This document shows, in pieces, positions 6,175 through 6,472 of a stretch of 6,472 bases of DNA. A program made the translations under genes and the position numbers. The notes beneath the pieces are model-generated. The model searched no databases and was not told the DNA's origin. It saw only the letters and a program-made list of their open reading frames with translations. Numbering within the stretch: the stretch's first letter is position 1; the number at the start of each line of letters is the position of its first letter. Source of the DNA: Clostridia bacterium (GTDB lineage Bacteria > Bacillota > Clostridia > Oscillospirales > CAG-382). Where the stretch lies: NCBI GenBank assembly GCA_017560285.1, contig JAFYOG010000113.1, positions 1 to 6,472 of the forward strand, written 5' to 3'.

Positions 6175-6375
6175 TTAGAGACCGAGATCGCCGAGAGCGT
6201 CCTGAACTGCCTTAAGGCCTTCGTAGCAGTCGCCACAAACCTTCTGGCCTTCGAAAGACTTAAGCTTTACGTCTTCCTTCTGGCAAACTCCGCAAGTACC
6301 GGTTTCGCCGCCGCAAGCAACGAGAGCCATAACTGCAAATACTGCAACTAAAACGAGAGCAATGATCTTCTTCAT
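6175..6375 (-). CDS. Small secreted lipoprotein with two CxxC pairs (putative zinc ribbon)
   Basis: I do not recognise a named family. The 66-residue product starts MKK and has a hydrophobic stretch (about 4-19), then the lipobox LVAC (18-21), so C21 should be lipidated and cleaved by signal peptidase II, leaving about 46 residues on the outer face of the membrane. The mature part has C28-x2-C31 and C47-x2-C50 separated by 15 residues, the layout of a small zinc ribbon, with SFEGQKVCGDCYEGL resembling the second knuckle of such domains. Zinc binding or a redox role is inference. AAAGGA lies 9 bases before the ATG, a TTGACA promoter lies upstream, and the terminator sits 15 bases past the stop. 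All seven Lys codons are AAG and five of eight Leu codons are CTC, unlike neighbouring genes; this suggests high expression or different ancestry. Small size and full expression signals make it a convincing gene, with unknown function. Confidence 0.85.
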   Translation of the reverse strand: MKKIIALVLVAVFAVMALVACGGETGTCGVCQKEDVKLKSFEGQKVCGDCYEGLKAVQDALGDLGL

Positions 6376-6413
6376 AACACAAAATCCTTTCTTAAATTAA
6401 AATGTATTACTAA

Positions 6414-6443
6414 TATATATGAAATATAATTAGTCGATGTCAA
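6414..6443 (-). promoter_or_regulatory. Probable sigma-A promoter for the small lipoprotein gene
   Basis: Minus-strand TTGACA (6443-6438) is followed after 18 bases by TATATA (6419-6414); TATATT two bases further is an alternative -10 but with a 20-base spacer. The -35 falls inside the last codons of the upstream partial reading frame. Expected transcription start is near 6405, giving a leader of about 30 bases. The -35 is perfect but the -10 is ambiguous. Confidence 0.55.
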
Positions 6444-6472
6444 TCACGGCAAGCAAATCGCCGTCTTCTTCG
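6430..6472 (-). CDS. 3' end of an unidentified leftward gene (13 residues)
   Basis: From the right edge an open minus-strand frame reads EEDGDLLAVIDID and then TAA at 6432-6430. The acidic ending and codons resemble the other genes here, and it lies on the same strand as the lipoprotein gene, 54 bases upstream of it. The fragment is too short to identify, and it may not be a gene. Confidence 0.4.
   Translation of the reverse strand, partial: EEDGDLLAVIDID

Noticed and set aside
6136..6351. Plus-strand frame of 71 codons opposite the lipoprotein gene
   Set aside because: It starts inside the terminator stem and lacks a promoter; the minus-strand lipoprotein has a signal peptide, lipobox and ribosome binding site.
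6437..6472. Plus-strand ATG frame at the right edge
   Set aside because: It has no ribosome binding site and lies antisense to the more plausible minus-strand 3' end.

Overview
The window looks like a chromosomal housekeeping segment from an anaerobic Firmicute of the class Clostridia, plausibly an uncultured gut lineage near Oscillospirales. The reasons are the purine-rich Shine-Dalgarno sequences, consensus sigma-A promoters, moderate GC content with AT-rich promoter DNA, the scpA-scpB-ytfJ gene order typical of Clostridia, and a short Gram-positive-style lipoprotein. The lineage is inferred from gene content only. I see no mobile element, CRISPR array, tRNA, rRNA or phage gene.

Layout. 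Positions 1-1600 are a leftward operon: nusB (transcription antitermination factor) followed, with a 4-base overlap, by xseA (large subunit of exonuclease VII), which runs off the left edge. Positions 1601-1792 are a divergent AT-rich promoter region with one very good sigma-A promoter for each direction. Positions 1793-6113 are a rightward run of five genes that reads as one transcription unit: gpmI (cofactor-independent phosphoglycerate mutase), a site-2-type M50 membrane metalloprotease, scpA and scpB (condensin partners of SMC, overlapping by 14 bases), and ytfJ (GerW-family, sporulation-associated). A strong intrinsic terminator at about 6129-6160 ends this unit. Because it is symmetric, it also serves the convergent small gene at 6175-6375, which encodes a 66-residue lipoprotein with two CxxC pairs. 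The right edge holds the last 13 codons of another leftward reading frame.

How the genes fit together. NusB and exonuclease VII cover rRNA transcription and DNA repair. GpmI is the phosphoglycerate mutase step of glycolysis. ScpA and ScpB bind the SMC kleisin interface for chromosome compaction and segregation. YtfJ and the M50 protease are accessory genes that often travel with scpAB in Clostridia.

I did not find a convincing new multi-gene system. The points most worth a second look are the small Cys-rich lipoprotein with its distinct codon choice, the plant/trypanosomatid-like long form of GpmI, unusual substitutions in the XseA N-terminal region, and two GTG codons embedded in Shine-Dalgarno sequences that would mislead start calling.
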